The notes: generated from the sequence alone by a model not told the origin. A stretch of 64,000 nucleotides of DNA from Hyphomonadaceae bacterium JAD_PAG50586_4 (GCA_023242925.1 CP096134.1:2871501-2935500), one strand, 5' to 3'; counted from the stretch's first letter, positions 18,157 to 28,104 are shown. Program-made: numbers and translations.

Positions 18157-18800
18157 GTTTCCCACGCCCGCCAAAAGCCGTCGTCTTCGATCTCGACGGC
18201 ACCTTGATCGATTCCGAAGCCTTGGTGCGTGAATCGCATTTCCATGCTGCGCAAGCGCTTGGCTACCAGATGAGCGACGCGCAATTCCTCGGCCTCGTCG
18301 GCATGCACCGCGAAGCCAACGATTTGCAGCTCAAATCCTATTTTGGGGACGACTTCCCACTCGAGCGCTTCATCGAAACCACCCGCGCTTTCGTCGGAGA
18401 TCGCTCAGCGCCGCTGAAAGCCGGCGCGCTCGAATTGATGGATACGCTCGACGAATTGGGCCTCAACTTTGGCCTCGCGACATCGTCACGCCGCCCCTGG
18501 GTCGACCGCCATTTCCAGACCTACAATCTCGCGGATCGCTTCCGCGTCGTGGTCACGCGCCAAGACGTCATCAACGGCAAGCCCGATCCAGAACCCTACC
18601 TTAAAGCATCCGAACTACTCGGCTTCGCGCCGATGGATGTGCTTGCGATCGAAGATCCGCACGCAGGCGTCCGCGCCGCGCATGCCGCCGGCTGCATCAC
18701 GGTGATGGTGCCGGATTTACTCCAAGCCGATGACGAAATGCGCACCAAAGCGCACGTCCTGGCTTCACTAGATGACGTGCGCGCACTTTTCGCACGCTAG
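18153..18800 (+). CDS. HAD-superfamily phosphatase (phosphoglycolate/beta-phosphoglucomutase-like)
   Basis: 215 residues starting at a TTG that overlaps the serB stop (TTGA at 18153), so it is translationally coupled. HAD motif I VVFDLDGTLIDSE is at 9-21, motif II is FGLATSSRR, and motif III/IV is GKPDPEPYL with IEDPHAGVRAAHAAG. The cap domain after motif I fits the GPH/beta-PGM subgroup acting on small phosphorylated metabolites. Substrate unknown. It shares CTAG with the convergent htrA stop. Confidence 0.88.
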   Translation: MSFPRPPKAVVFDLDGTLIDSEALVRESHFHAAQALGYQMSDAQFLGLVGMHREANDLQLKSYFGDDFPLERFIETTRAFVGDRSAPLKAGALELMDTLDELGLNFGLATSSRRPWVDRHFQTYNLADRFRVVVTRQDVINGKPDPEPYLKASELLGFAPMDVLAIEDPHAGVRAAHAAGCITVMVPDLLQADDEMRTKAHVLASLDDVRALFAR

Positions 18801-20209
18801 CTCCGCGCCCGCAGCCGCCGATACGTCACCGCGCCTTCGCGGTTGACGCGCACCACAACGCTACGTTCCCCTCCGCCGCCAGGCCCGCCACTGTGCGCGC
18901 CGCGTTCAATGTATCGACGCGATGAAACGCCATTTCCTCTACCACGTCGCCCGGTCGCAGCACCTTCTCGTTGGCGCTATCGACATCCGTCGCCAGCACA
19001 ACAAGGCCCTGCACGCTCGGATCGATCTGGAATTCTTCGCGCAAACTCGCGTCCAATTCCGAGAGCGCAATCCCAAACAAACGGCCGCCGCGCGGCCCAC
19101 CGTCATTGCGACGCGGCTCGGCGCTGCCGCCTGAGGCTACGCGGGCGCCGCCTTCGCTCTCCTCCAGCCGCTCGATCGTCGCCATCACGCTCATGCGACG
19201 ACCATCGCGGACGATCTCGACCGGCGCTTGCGCGCCCACTGGCGTCTCGCCCACCATGCGCGTTAGCGCGCGGCTGTCAGCCACATCGCGGCCGTTGAAT
19301 TTCAGCACCACGTCGCCCGGTCGCAAGCCAGCAGCGGCCGCCGGCCCGCCTGGCGTAATGCGCGTGATGACAACGCCGCTGTCGCCGTCATAGCCGACGC
19401 GCTGCGCCGCGGCGCGATCGAGATTGGCTAAGCGCACGCCGAGCCAGCCACGCCGCGTTTCGCCAAAACGCAGCAATTGATCGACCACGGGACGCACGAT
19501 CGAGGTCGGTGTCGCAAAGCCGATGCCGACAGAATTGCCTGTAGGCGACAAGATCGCAGTGTTCACGCCGATCACTTCGCCATCGCTGTTGAACAGCGGC
19601 CCACCCGAATTGCCGCGATTGATTGCAGCGTCGGTTTGAATGAAATCGTCGTAGCGGCCAGCTTCGATATCGCGATTGCGCGCGCTGACCACACCGACGC
19701 TGAGCGAGCCGCCAAGTCCAAACGGATTGCCGATCGCCAGCACGATGTCGCCCACGCGCGCGCCATCGCTGTCGCCCATGTTCACATAAGGCATAGGCTG
19801 GCGCGCATTCATGCGCAGCACAGCGATATCTGTCGCCGGATCGCGACCGACGACAACCGCCTCAAAGCGCTGACCGTTCTGCAAGATCACTTCGATCGCG
19901 TCGGCGGATCTCGATGACGTGATTGTTCGTCACCACCACGCCATCAGCGGAAATGATGAAACCGGACCCCAGCGACGTCACTTGCGCCGCGCCATCGCCG
20001 TCCGGCGCGCGCGCCGTGCCCGGCGGGAAGCGTGGCATGTCTTCCAGGCCTTCAACGCGCTGCGACGTGGCGATGTTCACCACCGCCGGCGACAAGCGTT
20101 CCACCAGGTCCGCATAGCCTTGCGTCGGCAGACGCGATTGCGCGCCAGCAGGCGCGGCGGCAAGCGCGATCAGGGCCAGTGCCGAAACGATCGACCGAAA
20201 ACGAAGCAT
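18797..20209 (-). CDS. HtrA/DegP-type periplasmic serine protease (two frameshifts as written)
   Basis: Intact span 470 codons. The signal peptide ends near AGAQ. Catalytic His97 lies in VVTNNHVIE, Asp in PATDIAVLR and Ser in RGNSGGPLF; two PDZ domains follow. The frame is broken by an extra base near 19909 (NNHVIE should continue SADAIEVILQNGQ) and a missing G in the C-run 18868-18871 on the plus strand (AAEG should continue ERSVVVRVNREGAV). The two shifts cancel, and the restored stop falls on the CTAG shared with the HAD gene. Family role: envelope protein quality control. It lies near hflC/hflK, as in many alphaproteobacteria. Confidence 0.85.
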
Positions 20210-20282
20210 GCCCCGACACTAGCGCGCCCTCCCGCGCACGCAATCACTGGCGTCAGGCGTTGGACCAAGTATTTATGCGCCC

Positions 20283-21260
20283 ATGTCGATGTTCACGGAC
20301 CGCCGCGCCTTACTGGCAGGCTTCGCACTCTCCGGCTGCGCCACAGCGCCCGTTCCCGCAGGCAACGAACTCGAAGCCGCGCTGCGCGATACGCCGCCTG
20401 ACGCGATCATTCCCTTGTGGCCGAACGGCGTTCCAGGGGCTGAGAACGTCACTGTGATCGAAGAAGAGATCGCGCGGCCGAACGCCGAAGGCCTGCCGGA
20501 CCGCATTGTCCGTTACGTGCGCACGCCGCACCTTTCGCTCTTCCGCGCCACGCGTCCCAATGGCTCGGCGCTGCTCATCATCCCCGGCGGCGGCTATCGC
20601 CATGTCGTGATCGACAAGGAAGGCTACGAGGCCGCACGCTGGTTCGCGGCGCGCGGTGTGACAGCCTACGTGCTGCGCTATCGGCTGCCCGGCGATGGAT
20701 GGGCCGCTGGGCCTGACGTGTCGCTGCAAGATGCGCAGCGCGCCATGCGCATCATCCGTGCGCACAACGGCGTCGATCCCGCACGCGTCGCCTCAATCGG
20801 TTTCTCGGCCGGTGGCCACGTCGCCGCCTCCCTCGCGACGCGCTTCGATTGGCCGCTCGCGCCCGACGGCGATGCGAGCAACGCCAAGCCAGACATTTCC
20901 TGCTTCATGTATCCCGTGATCACGATGGGCGAAGCCGGCCATGCGGGCTCGCGCGCTTACCTCCTCGGCGCCACGCCCACGCCAGAGGGCCTCGCGCGCT
21001 ATTCGCTCGAGAACCACGCGCGCACCGACATGAGCCCGACGATAGTGATCCACGCGGGCGACGATGACGCCGTGCCGCTCGCCAATGGTCTAGCCATCTA
21101 CGACGCGATCCGCCGGGCAAACGTGCGCAGCGAGCTTCATGTATTCGAGGAAGGCGGCCACGGCTTCGGCCTGCGCTTCGTACGCGACAAGCCCGCAGGC
21201 ATCTGGCCCCAGCTGGTTTTCAACTGGGGCCAGCGCCACGGGATTTTCGTTTCAGCCTAG
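20283..21260 (+). CDS. alpha/beta-hydrolase, acetyl-xylan-esterase-like lipoprotein
   Basis: 325 residues. A short signal peptide with ALSGC (Cys19) suggests a lipoprotein. The oxyanion segment LLIIPGGGYRHV, nucleophile elbow GFSAGGH (about 172-178), an Asp in HAGDDDAVP and His in GGHGFG form the catalytic set of the dienelactone-hydrolase/BD-FAE carbohydrate esterase group. It probably deacetylates sugar polymers in the periplasm. It is inserted between htrA and hflC on the opposite strand and shares CTAG with hflC. Confidence 0.85.
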   Translation: MSMFTDRRALLAGFALSGCATAPVPAGNELEAALRDTPPDAIIPLWPNGVPGAENVTVIEEEIARPNAEGLPDRIVRYVRTPHLSLFRATRPNGSALLIIPGGGYRHVVIDKEGYEAARWFAARGVTAYVLRYRLPGDGWAAGPDVSLQDAQRAMRIIRAHNGVDPARVASIGFSAGGHVAASLATRFDWPLAPDGDASNAKPDISCFMYPVITMGEAGHAGSRAYLLGATPTPEGLARYSLENHARTDMSPTIVIHAGDDDAVPLANGLAIYDAIRRANVRSELHVFEEGGHGFGLRFVRDKPAGIWPQLVFNWGQRHGIFVSA

Positions 21261-22105
21261 CGCCCGGTGCGGCGCTGCATGTAGCGGAAGAAATCACTAT
21301 CCGGCGAGACCACGATCGGCGTGCCCTGATCCAGCGCATAATCATACGCACGCATCGAGCGATAGAACGCGGCGAATTCCGGATCGCGGCCATAGGCGCC
21401 CGCGAAGATACGCGCACGTTCGCCTTCACCTTCACCGCGCAGACGCTCGCTCTCCTGCTGCGCCGTTGCGCGAATGATCGCCGCTTCACGCTCGCCCTCC
21501 GCCCGCAGACGGCCAGCGACCTGCGCGCGCTCTGAGCGCATTCGCTCGTACACACGCTCACGCGTCGCGTCCGGCAGATCGGCTTGACGGATACGCACGT
21601 CAACGACGCGTACGCCGAGCTCTGTCGCAGCCGAGGCGTTCAGATCGGTTTCGATGTTCTGCATCAGCTGGGCGCGGCGGCCCGAGATAATCTCGTTCGA
21701 GGTCGCGCCGCCGAGCGCACGACGCATCGCGGCTTCGGTAAACGTCTCCAAACGCGAGGCGCCGCCATCTTCCGTCAGCGCGCTTTGGTAGAAGCGGCGC
21801 GGATCGGTGATCTGCCAACGCACGATGGCGTCGACGCGGAGTTGTTCTTGGTCGGACGCCACGATCGGCTGGCCTTCAAGCGTCAGGCCCATGTTGCGGC
21901 GGTCATACGTCACGACGCTGTCAACGAACGGCATCTTGAAATAGAGGCCCGGCTCGTTCGTGCCCGGCGCATTGAGCACGCGCACATACTCGCCGAAGCG
22001 CAGCACGATCGCCTGATCCGTCTGGCGCACGACGAAGAGCGTTTGTGAAATCAGAACCAGAGCGGCGAAGAGCACGCCCAGGATCAAAGGAAGCGAGCGT
22101 TGCAT
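21257..22105 (-). CDS. hflC: HflC, SPFH-domain regulator of FtsH
   Basis: 282 residues. It has an N-terminal membrane anchor (SLPLILGVLFAALVLISQ), then a band-7/SPFH domain with VVRQTDQAIVLRFGEYV and GLYFKMPFVDSVV, and a long charged coiled coil rich in RAEGEREAA. With HflK it forms the ring that encloses the FtsH protease in the inner membrane. The ATG at 22105 overlaps the reconstructed hflK stop (TAATG). As written the upstream hflK frame runs into this gene. Confidence 0.92.
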   Translation of the reverse strand: MQRSLPLILGVLFAALVLISQTLFVVRQTDQAIVLRFGEYVRVLNAPGTNEPGLYFKMPFVDSVVTYDRRNMGLTLEGQPIVASDQEQLRVDAIVRWQITDPRRFYQSALTEDGGASRLETFTEAAMRRALGGATSNEIISGRRAQLMQNIETDLNASAATELGVRVVDVRIRQADLPDATRERVYERMRSERAQVAGRLRAEGEREAAIIRATAQQESERLRGEGEGERARIFAGAYGRDPEFAAFYRSMRAYDYALDQGTPIVVSPDSDFFRYMQRRTGR

Positions 22106-23230
22106 TAGCGTGCTCCCTCGGCTTGCGGCTGCGTGGGCGTGTTTCGGCGCACCATGCCCTCCAGCGGCAGATACGGCACGGCGCCGCTCCGCGAGATCGA
22201 GGATCACGAGATTGCCGTTCCGGTACACACGTTCCATGGTTTCCAGATAAAGCCGGTCGCGCGTGACTTGCGGCGCCAGGCGATACTCGTTGTGCACGGC
22301 GACGAAGCGTTGCGCTTCACCGGTTGCTTCACGCACGACGCGCTCGCGATAGGCCTGCGCTTCGTTGACGATGCGCGAGGTTTCACGCTCCGCATTGTTG
22401 CGCGCCGTCTCAGCATCCTGGCCGGCATTGACAACGTCGTTGAACGCCTCGATCACCGCCGACGGCGCTGCTGCGCGCAGCAATTCCACCTGCAGCACCT
22501 GGACGCCAGCTTCATACTCATCCAGCACCTGCTGCATCAGCGTCTCAACGTCTTCCTCCACCGCGCCGCGTTCGGTCGTGATGATCGGCTCAAGCTGGCG
22601 ACGACCAATCACTTCACGCATTGCGCTTTCAGCGACTTGGCGCACGGCGTTATCCGGCGCGCGCACATTGAACGCGAAGTCCGAGACTTCCTTGATGTTG
22701 TAATAGATACGGAAATGCACTTCGACGATGTTGCGGTCGCCCGTAATCATCAGGCTTTCGTCGGGATTATCCGTGCTTTGATTGTTGCGGCTGGTGAAGC
22801 CAATCTCGGTCGTGCGTTGGCCCGTGACGTTGATCACCTGGCGCGCTTCGAACGGCGCCGGCAAATGCACATGGATGCCCGGGCCGGTCACGCGATTGAA
22901 ATCACCGAAGCGGGTGATGACGCCGCGTGCGCCTTCATCGACGGTGTAAACGCCCGTCAACAGCCAGCCGATCACGAACACGCCCGCGATCAACGGCCAG
23001 GAAAACCCACGCCCGGCGCCACCAGCGCCGCCCTTGCCGTTAGCACCGCCAAAGCGGAAGCGCTCGCGCCATTGGCGCAGCAAGTCTTCGAGGTCGCCGC
23101 CTTGCGGCCCGCGGGGAGGTTGCTGGCGCGGAGGCTGGCCCCACGGCCGGCGCGGTCCGCCGCCCCAAGGCCCCTGGCCACCGCCACCTTGATTTTGGCC
23201 GCCGCCGCCCGACTGGTCATTCCAAGGCAT
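22105..23230 (-). CDS. hflK: HflK, SPFH-domain regulator of FtsH (frameshift near 3' end)
   Basis: About 374 residues when restored. It starts at MPWNDQSGGGG with a Gly/Pro/Gln-rich cytoplasmic tail, one membrane helix (LIAGVFVIGWLLTGVYTV) and an SPFH domain (ARGVITRFGDFNRVTGPGI). One extra base near 22186-22192 removes the natural end (SGAVPYLPLEGMV through QAEGAR and TAA) and fuses the frame to hflC. The restored TAA overlaps the hflC ATG, which supports the correction. Start preferred at 23230 because residues further upstream are not HflK-like. Confidence 0.88.
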
Positions 23231-23336
23231 CAGAAATTCTATCCCGCCATCTGGTTTGGAGGTTGCGCGCCATTCTTGGCGAGCTTGAAGCCCTCCCAGC
23301 GCGCCGATATGTGGCGCATGTGATATGGGATCAAGC

Positions 23337-24413
23337 ATGAACAACCAGTTGGCGGTCATCAAAGAAGCGGTCGAAGCGCAGCTCGATGCGATCAAAGACC
23401 CTGCAACCAGCAAGGGTTTGCTGATTTCTGGCCGTGTTTCAGGGCTCGAAGTGCGCGACGGCGGCAAGGTCTCGTTCACCATAGAAGCGCCGGCGGATGT
23501 TGCAGAACATTATGTCGCGCTGCGCGAACGCGCCGAAAGCGAAGCGCGCAAGGTCGATGGCGTCACCCAAGTGCTCGCCGTGCTTACCGCACATGAAGCG
23601 CCGAAACCGAGCGCTGGCGGCATTGGTCGCGTAAAGCACGTCATCGCTGTCGCAAGCGCCAAGGGCGGCGTCGGCAAATCAACTGTCGCGGTAAATCTCG
23701 CGGCAGCTTTCGCCTCATTGGGGTTGAAGACGGGCCTGCTCGATCTCGACGTTTACGGCCCTTCCGCGCCGACTCTGTTGGGAACCGGCAGCCGTCGTCC
23801 CGAGATGAGCCGCGCGAAAATCCTCGACCCGCTCGCCGCGCACGGCCTCAAAACCATGTCGCTCGGCTATCTCGTCGACCCCGCCTCGCCGATGATCTGG
23901 CGTGGCGCGATGGCTACAAGCGCCGTGCGGCAAATGATCGATGAAGTCGCCTGGGGCGATCTCGACGTACTCTTGCTCGATCTGCCGCCTGGCACCGGCG
24001 ACGTGCAGCTCACGCTGGTGCAACGCGTGCCGCTTGCGGGCGCCATCATCGTCTCCACGCCCCAAGAGATGGCGCTCGCCGACGTTCGCCGCGGGCTCGC
24101 CATGTTCGAGAAAACCCAAGCGCCTATTCTCGGCGTCATCGAGAACATGGCGTACTTCGAAACACCGGACGGCAAGCGCACGCCCATTTTCGGCGAAGGC
24201 GGCGCGCGCCGCACAGCTGAAAGCGCTGGCGTCCCGTTCCTTGGCGAAATCCCGATCGATGTGACTTTACGCGAAAGCTGCGATGCGGGCGCCCCGCTTG
24301 TCACGACCACGCCAACGCACGCCGTCGCACAACGCTTCATAGAAATCGCTCAAGCGGCGCTTGCCAATGTCGCACGGCTCAACAAGCCAACGCCGACAAT
24401 CAAAGTGGTCTAA
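23337..24413 (+). CDS. mrp: Mrp/NBP35 family iron-sulfur cluster carrier ATPase
   Basis: 358 residues. The N-terminal MIP18/DUF59-like domain (1-85) is followed by a P-loop ATPase with the deviant Walker A ASAKGGVGKST, GLLDLDVYGPS and DLPPGTGDVQLTL. It binds and delivers Fe-S clusters. The C-terminal CxxC of many Mrp proteins is absent (IENMAYFETPDG), which is usual for alphaproteobacterial members. The ATG at 23337 follows GGGA; an ATG four codons upstream is possible. It is divergent from hflK. Confidence 0.94.
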   Translation: MNNQLAVIKEAVEAQLDAIKDPATSKGLLISGRVSGLEVRDGGKVSFTIEAPADVAEHYVALRERAESEARKVDGVTQVLAVLTAHEAPKPSAGGIGRVKHVIAVASAKGGVGKSTVAVNLAAAFASLGLKTGLLDLDVYGPSAPTLLGTGSRRPEMSRAKILDPLAAHGLKTMSLGYLVDPASPMIWRGAMATSAVRQMIDEVAWGDLDVLLLDLPPGTGDVQLTLVQRVPLAGAIIVSTPQEMALADVRRGLAMFEKTQAPILGVIENMAYFETPDGKRTPIFGEGGARRTAESAGVPFLGEIPIDVTLRESCDAGAPLVTTTPTHAVAQRFIEIAQAALANVARLNKPTPTIKVV

Positions 24414-24805
24414 CTGACGCGCTTCAAATAACGCCCAACGAAGCGGCGTACATTTTCCAGATTCTGCGCCAGCCCTGAGTTGGACAGCATTTGGATCGAG
24501 CGCACATGCCCCTCTTCATCGACGACGAGCAAAGCACGATCGACTAGACGCCGCACCTTCCGCCGCACCGTTTCACGAGGCAGCCCTGTGCGCTCCGCAA
24601 TCAAGCGCCGCGATATCCAGCCGCGCACGTCATCAGCGGGAAACTCCGATCGCAACAGCGAATCATTCTCACCAATAACGAGCGGCCGCATCGTCGCTTC
24701 CGCAACGCAAACGAGAATGACTATCTCTTCAATCTCAAGCCCATGATAGAAGCTCCGCGCTTCCTGCAGCACATCAAACAAGAGATCTTCAGCAGGTGCG
24801 GGCAT
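24410..24805 (-). CDS. winged-helix regulator, paralogue of the divergent gene
   Basis: 131 residues. A helical N-terminal half (FYHGLEIEEIVILVCVAEAT) is followed by a helix-turn-helix segment ISRRLIAERTGLPRETVRRK and a wing (LVVDEEGHVR). It is likely a small DNA-binding regulator. Its HTH core matches that of the gene at 24949 almost word for word (TGL-RETVRRKV), so the two are diverged paralogues facing each other across about 140 bases. The family name is not certain. Confidence 0.7.
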   Translation of the reverse strand: MPAPAEDLLFDVLQEARSFYHGLEIEEIVILVCVAEATMRPLVIGENDSLLRSEFPADDVRGWISRRLIAERTGLPRETVRRKVRRLVDRALLVVDEEGHVRSIQMLSNSGLAQNLENVRRFVGRYLKRVS

Positions 24806-24948
24806 ACTTCACTGTCAGATGCTTCTACGGCGACTTGATTGCGCTGGATCAATCAGTAGAGCTTCGCTGCTGTCACAGGTAGAAGTACGCACCCAAAATG
24901 GGTCAAGCCGCCTGCGGCTTGGGGAGATGTTGGTTGCAGAGGACGCCC

Positions 24949-25341
24949 GTGTTGATTGCTAAAGACGCGCAAATCCCTATCGAACGTCGACCGCTTGCGT
25001 TCGCCACCACCGAGCTCATTCTTGATTTGCTCTACGTCGCGCGCGATCGATTCAGCGGCGATTACGAACGCATGTGGATCTATTTCTGCACCGCGCACGC
25101 ACGTGAATCGGGCGTGACACGTCGCGAAATTGGCGCAACCACAGGGCTCGCGCGCGAAACCGTACGGCGCAAAGTGACTCACATGGTCGCCGCTGGCGAA
25201 CTCAAGATCGGCCAACGCGGCCGCCTCTATGCAGCGGCCGATCAATCCGATCCGCACGTCCAGGCTTTCAACCGCGAAGCGAAACGCGCCACGCAGAGTT
25301 ACGCCCGCCGCACCGCCCGGTTCGGCGTCACGCTCGATTGA
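24949..25341 (+). CDS. winged-helix regulator, paralogue of the divergent gene
   Basis: 130 residues from the GTG at 24949, chosen because GAGG lies six bases before it; a longer frame to 24898 has no ribosome site. The N-terminal helices (TTELILDLLYVARDRF) precede the HTH TRREIGATTGLARETVRRKV and a wing ending GELKIGQRGRLY. The middle DYERMWIYFCTAHARES aligns with the same region of the paralogue. Probably a cytoplasmic transcription regulator; ligand unknown. Convergent with the P450 gene with no spacer. Confidence 0.7.
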   Translation: MLIAKDAQIPIERRPLAFATTELILDLLYVARDRFSGDYERMWIYFCTAHARESGVTRREIGATTGLARETVRRKVTHMVAAGELKIGQRGRLYAAADQSDPHVQAFNREAKRATQSYARRTARFGVTLD

Positions 25342-26616
25342 TCAGGCCAGCTCGAACTTGATCGGCAGCTTCTTCAGCCCGTTGACGAACCAGCTTTCGG
25401 TATAACGCGGCTCGCCATCGAGGCTGACGCTTTTCAAGCGCGGCAGCAGCTCCTCGAACAAAATCCGCATCTCCATCCGCGCGAGGTGTTGGCCCAAGCA
25501 CAGATGCGCGCCGAAGCCAAAAGCGAGTTGGCGGTTCGGCGTGCGGTCGATGTCGAACGTGTCCGAATTCGGAAACACCTCTTCGTCGCGATTGCCCGAC
25601 GCGTAGCACAGCATCAGCCAATCGCCTTTGGCGATCTTGCGACCGCGCAACTCGGTATCCTCGCTTGGCGAGCGCATGAACGTCTTCACCGGCGTCGTCC
25701 ACCGGATCGCCTCTTCGATCAGGGCCGGCACGAGCGAAAGATCGCCGCGCACCCGCTCCAGCAAGCCAGGCACGGTCGCCAGCGCCCACATCGCGCCAGC
25801 CGTGGATGATGACGTCGTATCGTGCCCCGCCGTCGCGACAATCGTGTAATAGCCCGTCGCCTCGAACTGGCCCATCGGCGCGCCATCGATCTGCGCATTG
25901 GCGATCAAGGTCGCCAGATCGTCGCGCGGATTGGCGCGACGGTCGGCGCTGATCGCTTCAAAATACGTGGTAAAATCGCCAATCACCGCCAGCAGCAATT
26001 GCGCATACTGCTCATCGCTCAGCGCCTCTTGGAAGCGCTGCACGTCCGGATCTTGCGCGCCGAACAATTCCTGTGTGAGCCGCAGCATGCGCGGATAATC
26101 TTCCATCGGCACGCCGAGGATCTGCATCACCACGCGCAGCGGATAATGCATCGCCACGTCGGTCACGAAATCGCATTGGCCCGGCAGCGCCACGAACTCA
26201 TCCACCGATTTCTTGGCCAGCGCCCGCACCGCCTCTTCGCGCTTTTTGATCGAAGCCGGCATGAACCACGCCTGCGTCAACAGGCGATATTTCATGTGCT
26301 CAGGCTCATCCATCTGCACCAGCGACTTCACAAGGTGTGGCGTCCCGGTGATCGTCCGCGCCCGCGTATCGCCCGCCTTGTTGGTCAGCGTCGACGCCTT
26401 TACGCCGCTCGTATAGAGCGCGTTCTGTTTGCTGATCTCCAGAATATCCGCGTGCTTGGTGACCACCCAAAAAGGGTCGAAGCCTTCGACTTCGGCGACA
26501 CCCAATGGGTTGTTATGGCGCATCCAGCGATACGCATTGTGCAATTCATCCGTCGCGTACGCTTTCGGATTAACAAGCGTCGTCGCGATGTTTTCCGGCA
26601 GTCTGATCTCACTCAT
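25342..26616 (-). CDS. cytochrome P450
   Basis: 424 residues. The I-helix oxygen-activation motif AGHDTTSSS, the ExxR-region EEAIRW-TPV, and the haem loop FGFGAHLCLGQ with ligand Cys373 are all present. It is a soluble bacterial class I P450 of the kind that hydroxylates steroids, terpenes or fatty acids. No ferredoxin or reductase gene adjoins it, so redox partners must be elsewhere. There is no close operon partner. Confidence 0.95.
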   Translation of the reverse strand: MSEIRLPENIATTLVNPKAYATDELHNAYRWMRHNNPLGVAEVEGFDPFWVVTKHADILEISKQNALYTSGVKASTLTNKAGDTRARTITGTPHLVKSLVQMDEPEHMKYRLLTQAWFMPASIKKREEAVRALAKKSVDEFVALPGQCDFVTDVAMHYPLRVVMQILGVPMEDYPRMLRLTQELFGAQDPDVQRFQEALSDEQYAQLLLAVIGDFTTYFEAISADRRANPRDDLATLIANAQIDGAPMGQFEATGYYTIVATAGHDTTSSSTAGAMWALATVPGLLERVRGDLSLVPALIEEAIRWTTPVKTFMRSPSEDTELRGRKIAKGDWLMLCYASGNRDEEVFPNSDTFDIDRTPNRQLAFGFGAHLCLGQHLARMEMRILFEELLPRLKSVSLDGEPRYTESWFVNGLKKLPIKFELA

Positions 26617-26683
26617 ACGCGCCTCCCATTTTCCCGGAGAGTGCGCGCGTCAAATCAAGGCTGCAAGCCGGACCTTGCGTCAG

Positions 26684-28096
26684 CTACTCCACGCGGAAAA
26701 CACGGATCGTGTTGGTCTTCCCTGGCCGCCCGAACGGAATACCTGCGATAACCGCGACGCGATCGCCGGTTTCAGCGATGCCCAGCTTACGCACCGCGAC
26801 ATCCGCCTTCGCGACCATGTCTTCCACGTCCGTCGCGTCATCCACGACAACCGTGCGCACGCCCCACACCAGCGCCAGCTTCCGCGCCGTTTCACGGATC
26901 GGCGTCAGGCCCACGACACCGCAACGCGGCCGCTCCCGCGCAACACGCAGCGCCGTCGAACCCGTCGACGTGTAAGCGACGATTGAAGCCGCACCCAACG
27001 TATCGGCGATATGCCGCGCGCTCAGCGCAATCGCGTCCGCTGTCGTCGCTTGCGGCGGCGTCATATCGCGCGGCAGCGAGGACCAATATTCCTCGTCCTC
27101 TTCCACCGCCCGAATGATGCGATCCATGATCGCCACAGCGCTTTGCGGATGGCGACCCACCGCGCTTTCCGCCGAGAGCATCACCGCGTCCGCGCCCTGA
27201 TACACGGCTGTGGCCACGTCCGATGCTTCCGCGCGCGTCGGCGTCGCCGCCTCCACCATGCTCTCCAGCATGTGCGTCGCCACGATCACCGGCCGGCCAG
27301 CTGCGCGCGCCGCGCGAATGATCTTGCGCTGCGCGATCGGCACTTGCTCGGGCGGCAGCTCCACGCCCAAATCGCCGCGCGCCACCATCACCGCGTCCGA
27401 CAGCTCCACGATCTCTTCGATCTGCAGCAGCGCGCTTGGCTTCTCAATTTTGGATATGATGCCGGCGCGACCGCCGATCAATTCACGCGCCTCGCGCACG
27501 TCCTCAGGATGCTGCACGAACGAAAGCGCAATGTAGTCAACGCCAAGATCGAGCGCGTAGGCCAGATCTTCGCGGTCTTTCTCCGTCAGCGCCGAAATCG
27601 GAATGCGCCGCGTCGGCACATTCACGCCCTTCTGGTTTTTCAGCACGCCGCCGAAATCGACGCGCGCCTTCAACTGCGTGCGGCCGACTTCCGTCACGGT
27701 GATCTGGAGCTTGCCGTCATCGAGCTTTAAAATGTCGCCCGTTTCGAGCGAGTTCACTAGCTCCGGATGCGGCAGACGTATGAGCCCCGCCTCGCCCGGC
27801 TCGCTCGAGGCTTCCAACGTCACGATCTCACCAAAGCGCAGCTTGATCTCGCCCTCGGCAAACATGCCGACGCGGATTTTCGGCCCCTGCAAATCGGCAA
27901 ACACACCAACTGCGGCGCCCGCCTTCGCCTCAGCTTCGCGGATCGCTTGCATACGGCGCGCATGATCCTCGCGCCCGCCATGACTGAAATTCAGCCGGAA
28001 GCAATCGACGCCCGCCTGTATCAGCATGGCCAGCCGTTCCGGCGGATCGCTCGCCGGGCCCATCGTGGCGACGATCTTACAATCGCGTGCGCGCAT
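26684..28096 (-). CDS. pyk: pyruvate kinase
   Basis: 470 residues. It catalyses the last glycolytic step, phosphoenolpyruvate + ADP to pyruvate + ATP. CKIVATMGPASDPPERL, FRLNFSHGGREDH, ISKIEKPSALLQIEEI, VMVARGDLGVELP and ATHMLESMVEA are the active-site blocks; the C-terminal allosteric domain follows. The ribosome site AGGA overlaps the end of the palindromic element at 28105-28131. Confidence 0.97.
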   Translation of the reverse strand: MRARDCKIVATMGPASDPPERLAMLIQAGVDCFRLNFSHGGREDHARRMQAIREAEAKAGAAVGVFADLQGPKIRVGMFAEGEIKLRFGEIVTLEASSEPGEAGLIRLPHPELVNSLETGDILKLDDGKLQITVTEVGRTQLKARVDFGGVLKNQKGVNVPTRRIPISALTEKDREDLAYALDLGVDYIALSFVQHPEDVREARELIGGRAGIISKIEKPSALLQIEEIVELSDAVMVARGDLGVELPPEQVPIAQRKIIRAARAAGRPVIVATHMLESMVEAATPTRAEASDVATAVYQGADAVMLSAESAVGRHPQSAVAIMDRIIRAVEEDEEYWSSLPRDMTPPQATTADAIALSARHIADTLGAASIVAYTSTGSTALRVARERPRCGVVGLTPIRETARKLALVWGVRTVVVDDATDVEDMVAKADVAVRKLGIAETGDRVAVIAGIPFGRPGKTNTIRVFRVE

Positions 28097-28104
28097 GCTT
28101 CATC

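Noticed and set aside
21257..23482. A genuine 741-residue HflK-HflC fusion
   Set aside because: The linker composition is unnatural, and a one-base correction restores both normal ends with a TAATG overlap.
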